In this document: piece after piece, positions 62,460-64,000 of the stretch
Layout: every line of letters starts with the position of its first letter
How positions within the stretch are numbered: the stretch's first letter is position 1
Origin: Cryoendolithus antarcticus
Taxonomy: Eukaryota; Ascomycota; Dothideomycetes; Cladosporiales; Cladosporiaceae
Length of the DNA: 64,000 nt
Reading direction: 5' to 3'
Assembly: GCA_002077065.1 (NCBI GenBank)
Contig: NAJO01000032.1
Span: 62,001-126,000, forward strand
Made by a program: the position numbers and the translations under genes
The notes under the pieces: model-generated
The model's input: only the letters and a program-made list of their open reading frames with translations
What the model was told of the DNA's origin: nothing
Databases searched by the model: none

Positions 62460-64000
62460 CTAAGAGGCTTCTGCTTGCTCCTTGCTCGTCTCGAACAAGC
62501 ACCTTCCGCACTGGCAATTACCGCCGAGAGCTCCACTAGCCCACTCTCGTCGCTCTTGGACTGGTAGATCGATGTCACAGTAATGATTGAGAATTTCCTC
62601 GCCAGCTTTGATGCCCGGCGTGTTGACCACCTTGCCGCCACCCTTACCTCTCCATTCTACGCGCTTCTCTCTGACGGTCAGCTGGATGCTACCACTCCAT
62701 TGCCAACTCACATTCGGGTCACACGAATGGTTCGCAAGACACCACATAGGGTGAACGGCAGCAACTTCTGGTCCCCGAGCGGCCGACCCTTGAGCGCCGG
62801 ATAGCCGTGCGGATGCTGTCCCTCGGAACTTGGCATATAGCGTGTTGATGACCCACGATTGATGCTGTGGCCAATACCCATAGATGAGTACGTCCATCTT
62901 CTGGAGCATCTCAAGCGGCAGGCGGACGTTCTGCTCAAAGGTCCACGGCAGGGTACGTGGGAACCCAGCGAACGCAGTCTCCGTCTTTGCAGGGTCGACA
63001 GGTCGGAAATGAGCACCATGATTGAGCGTATGGAAGTCGCCCCAGATGTACCGCACTTCATCCATTTCGAGCGGATGCATACGCCCCCGTGTCCACGAGG
63101 CGGCCAGCGATCGCAGCAAAAGGGAAGTATACAGATTCTCGGCAGCGTCCTCGGGCCGTGGGTCTGCAAGACTTGCTTCAAGCTCAAGGCCACATACAGC
63201 TGGGTGGTAGTGATCAAGCGCGATACTCAAGCAAGCCTCACCACAGAAGCACGCCTCGCAATCGGGGCACGCTTCAATCGCGTCGAAGCCCGGCGTACCT
63301 ATAGTCGGAAGTTCAGAGCTGCAACAGTCGCACAGACTATCTTGCAAGCGATTGTTGACAGCAAGTAGAGAACTCTCATCAAGTATGACCTCGCTTGGGG
63401 AAAGGTCCTGTGTAGCGAAGACCCCGAGCTGTGATGTAGCGCCCTCTTCAGCTACGCCTGTCAAGTCTGGAAGCGTCACTCGTCGCACCTCAAGCTTGGG
63501 CGCGACTTTGCTCATCAGAAGATTGATGCGGTCCAGATCCGACGTTCGATCGGGTTCAACATCGTTCCATGGGTACACCTCTCGCCTGACCAGGCACCGT
63601 GAGGGCCAATTCGATGGATTCCTTTCATCTTTAGAAAAGGTATGGAACGGCTTACCACGCCTGTGAGAGATCTGATTGTGCAGACTACTACGCAGATCCA
63701 GGAGCGGCTTACACTCACTGTACATATGGAATGCCAGGTTCATGTATATGCCAGCAGCTTTGAGATCACCGCACAGCAGGAGGCATGTGATGAGCTCGAT
63801 ATATCTGAACAACCACATAAGTCAGTGTAAGATTCGCACCAAGCGAGATGGTCTGGGCCTACACAAGTCGTCGATATAGTCGATCCTTCCAGAAGTCAAG
63901 TTCGTCCTGATCAACCTCTCTGCTCGGCTGATCAGATGCCCATGGAATGGCCCACGTCAGTGGATTCTCGGCGCTGTCATTCTCATGTGCCTTTACGAAT
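62460..64000 (-). CDS. SMYD-like SET-domain protein, 5' partial
   Basis: The gene runs off the right edge. The exon from 64000 to 63863 joins across a 58-nt intron (GTAGGC...ACTGAC...TTCAG) to 63804-62460; the join reads DRLYRRLV-YIELITC. About 490 residues are visible. The SET fold is split as in SMYD proteins: SET-N LGVFATQDLSPSEVILDES, then a Cys/His cluster like a MYND finger (CDCCSSELP, ACPDCEACFCGEACL, HYHPAVCG), a helical insert, and the SET core WCLANHSCDPNVSWQWSG and AGEEILNHYCD (cofactor and substrate motifs NHSCxPN and GEEI...Y). A post-SET motif GGNCQCGRCLFE ends it. It should be a protein-lysine methyltransferase; target unknown. The N-terminal part visible contains helical TPR-like text (YIELITCLLLCGDLKAAGIY). 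Confidence 0.9.

Noticed and set aside
1..64000. tRNA genes, CRISPR arrays, transposons
   Set aside because: No cloverleaf-like consensus, regular spacer arrays, terminal repeats or transposase/reverse-transcriptase frames were recognised on either strand.

Overview
This window is nuclear DNA of a filamentous ascomycete, most likely a Dothideomycete. Evidence: genes are packed on both strands with many short (about 45-60 nt) GT...AG introns, typical Ser/Pro-rich fungal proteins are common, and the families are characteristic of ascomycete moulds (RGS-LOV protein, fungal Cet1-type RNA triphosphatase, AsaB/GA4-desaturase-like enzyme, cytochrome b5-acyl-CoA dehydrogenase fusion). I see about 29 genes. 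No rRNA, tRNA, CRISPR array, insertion sequence or transposon is recognisable. The species assignment is inference; the splice sites were read by eye.

Layout, left to right. 1-5.6 kb: a 5'-truncated RGS-LOV light-sensor gene that is frame-broken by a perfect 14-bp tandem duplication, then a small cupin, a SelW-like (Rdx) redox protein and a convergent unknown protein. 6-15 kb: proteasome subunit Rpn2, the mRNA-capping RNA 5'-triphosphatase and an IQ-motif protein. 15-21.5 kb: a cytochrome b5/acyl-CoA dehydrogenase fusion, haem O synthase (COX10) and an unknown protein with a Cys-rich C-terminus. 21.8-27.2 kb: an EF-hand-like protein and a large secreted repeat protein with a C-terminal membrane/GPI-type signal. 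27.5-34.2 kb: HSP90 with a heat-shock element and probable 5'-UTR intron, two unknown Ser/Pro-rich proteins and the F1-ATPase delta subunit. 34.5-40.9 kb: a cytochrome b561-like membrane protein with a very long tail, a TPR protein and 6-phosphogluconolactonase. 40.9-44 kb: a decayed protein-kinase gene and a five-exon gene joining a coiled coil, a LDGD-type nuclease-like domain and CCCH-like fingers. 44-52.4 kb: a large ArAE/BRE4-like membrane protein, a DHH phosphoesterase and a C2H2 transcription factor. 53.4-64 kb: a PH-domain protein, an unknown coiled-coil protein, an AsaB-like oxygenase, a Thr/Ser-rich secreted protein and a SET-domain protein cut by the right edge.

Most genes are unrelated housekeeping functions (protein turnover, capping, respiration, pentose phosphate path, chaperone), so no operon or biosynthetic cluster is apparent. 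The accessory-looking items are the light sensor, the repeat surface protein, the kinase pseudogene, the AsaB-like enzyme and the Thr/Ser-rich secreted protein. The most interesting signals are the duplication that uncouples RGS from LOV, the eight-fold surface repeat, a 16-residue duplication in the COX10 presequence, and several unusual splice structures (GC-AG intron, a one-codon first exon, a stop-free in-frame intron in RPN2).
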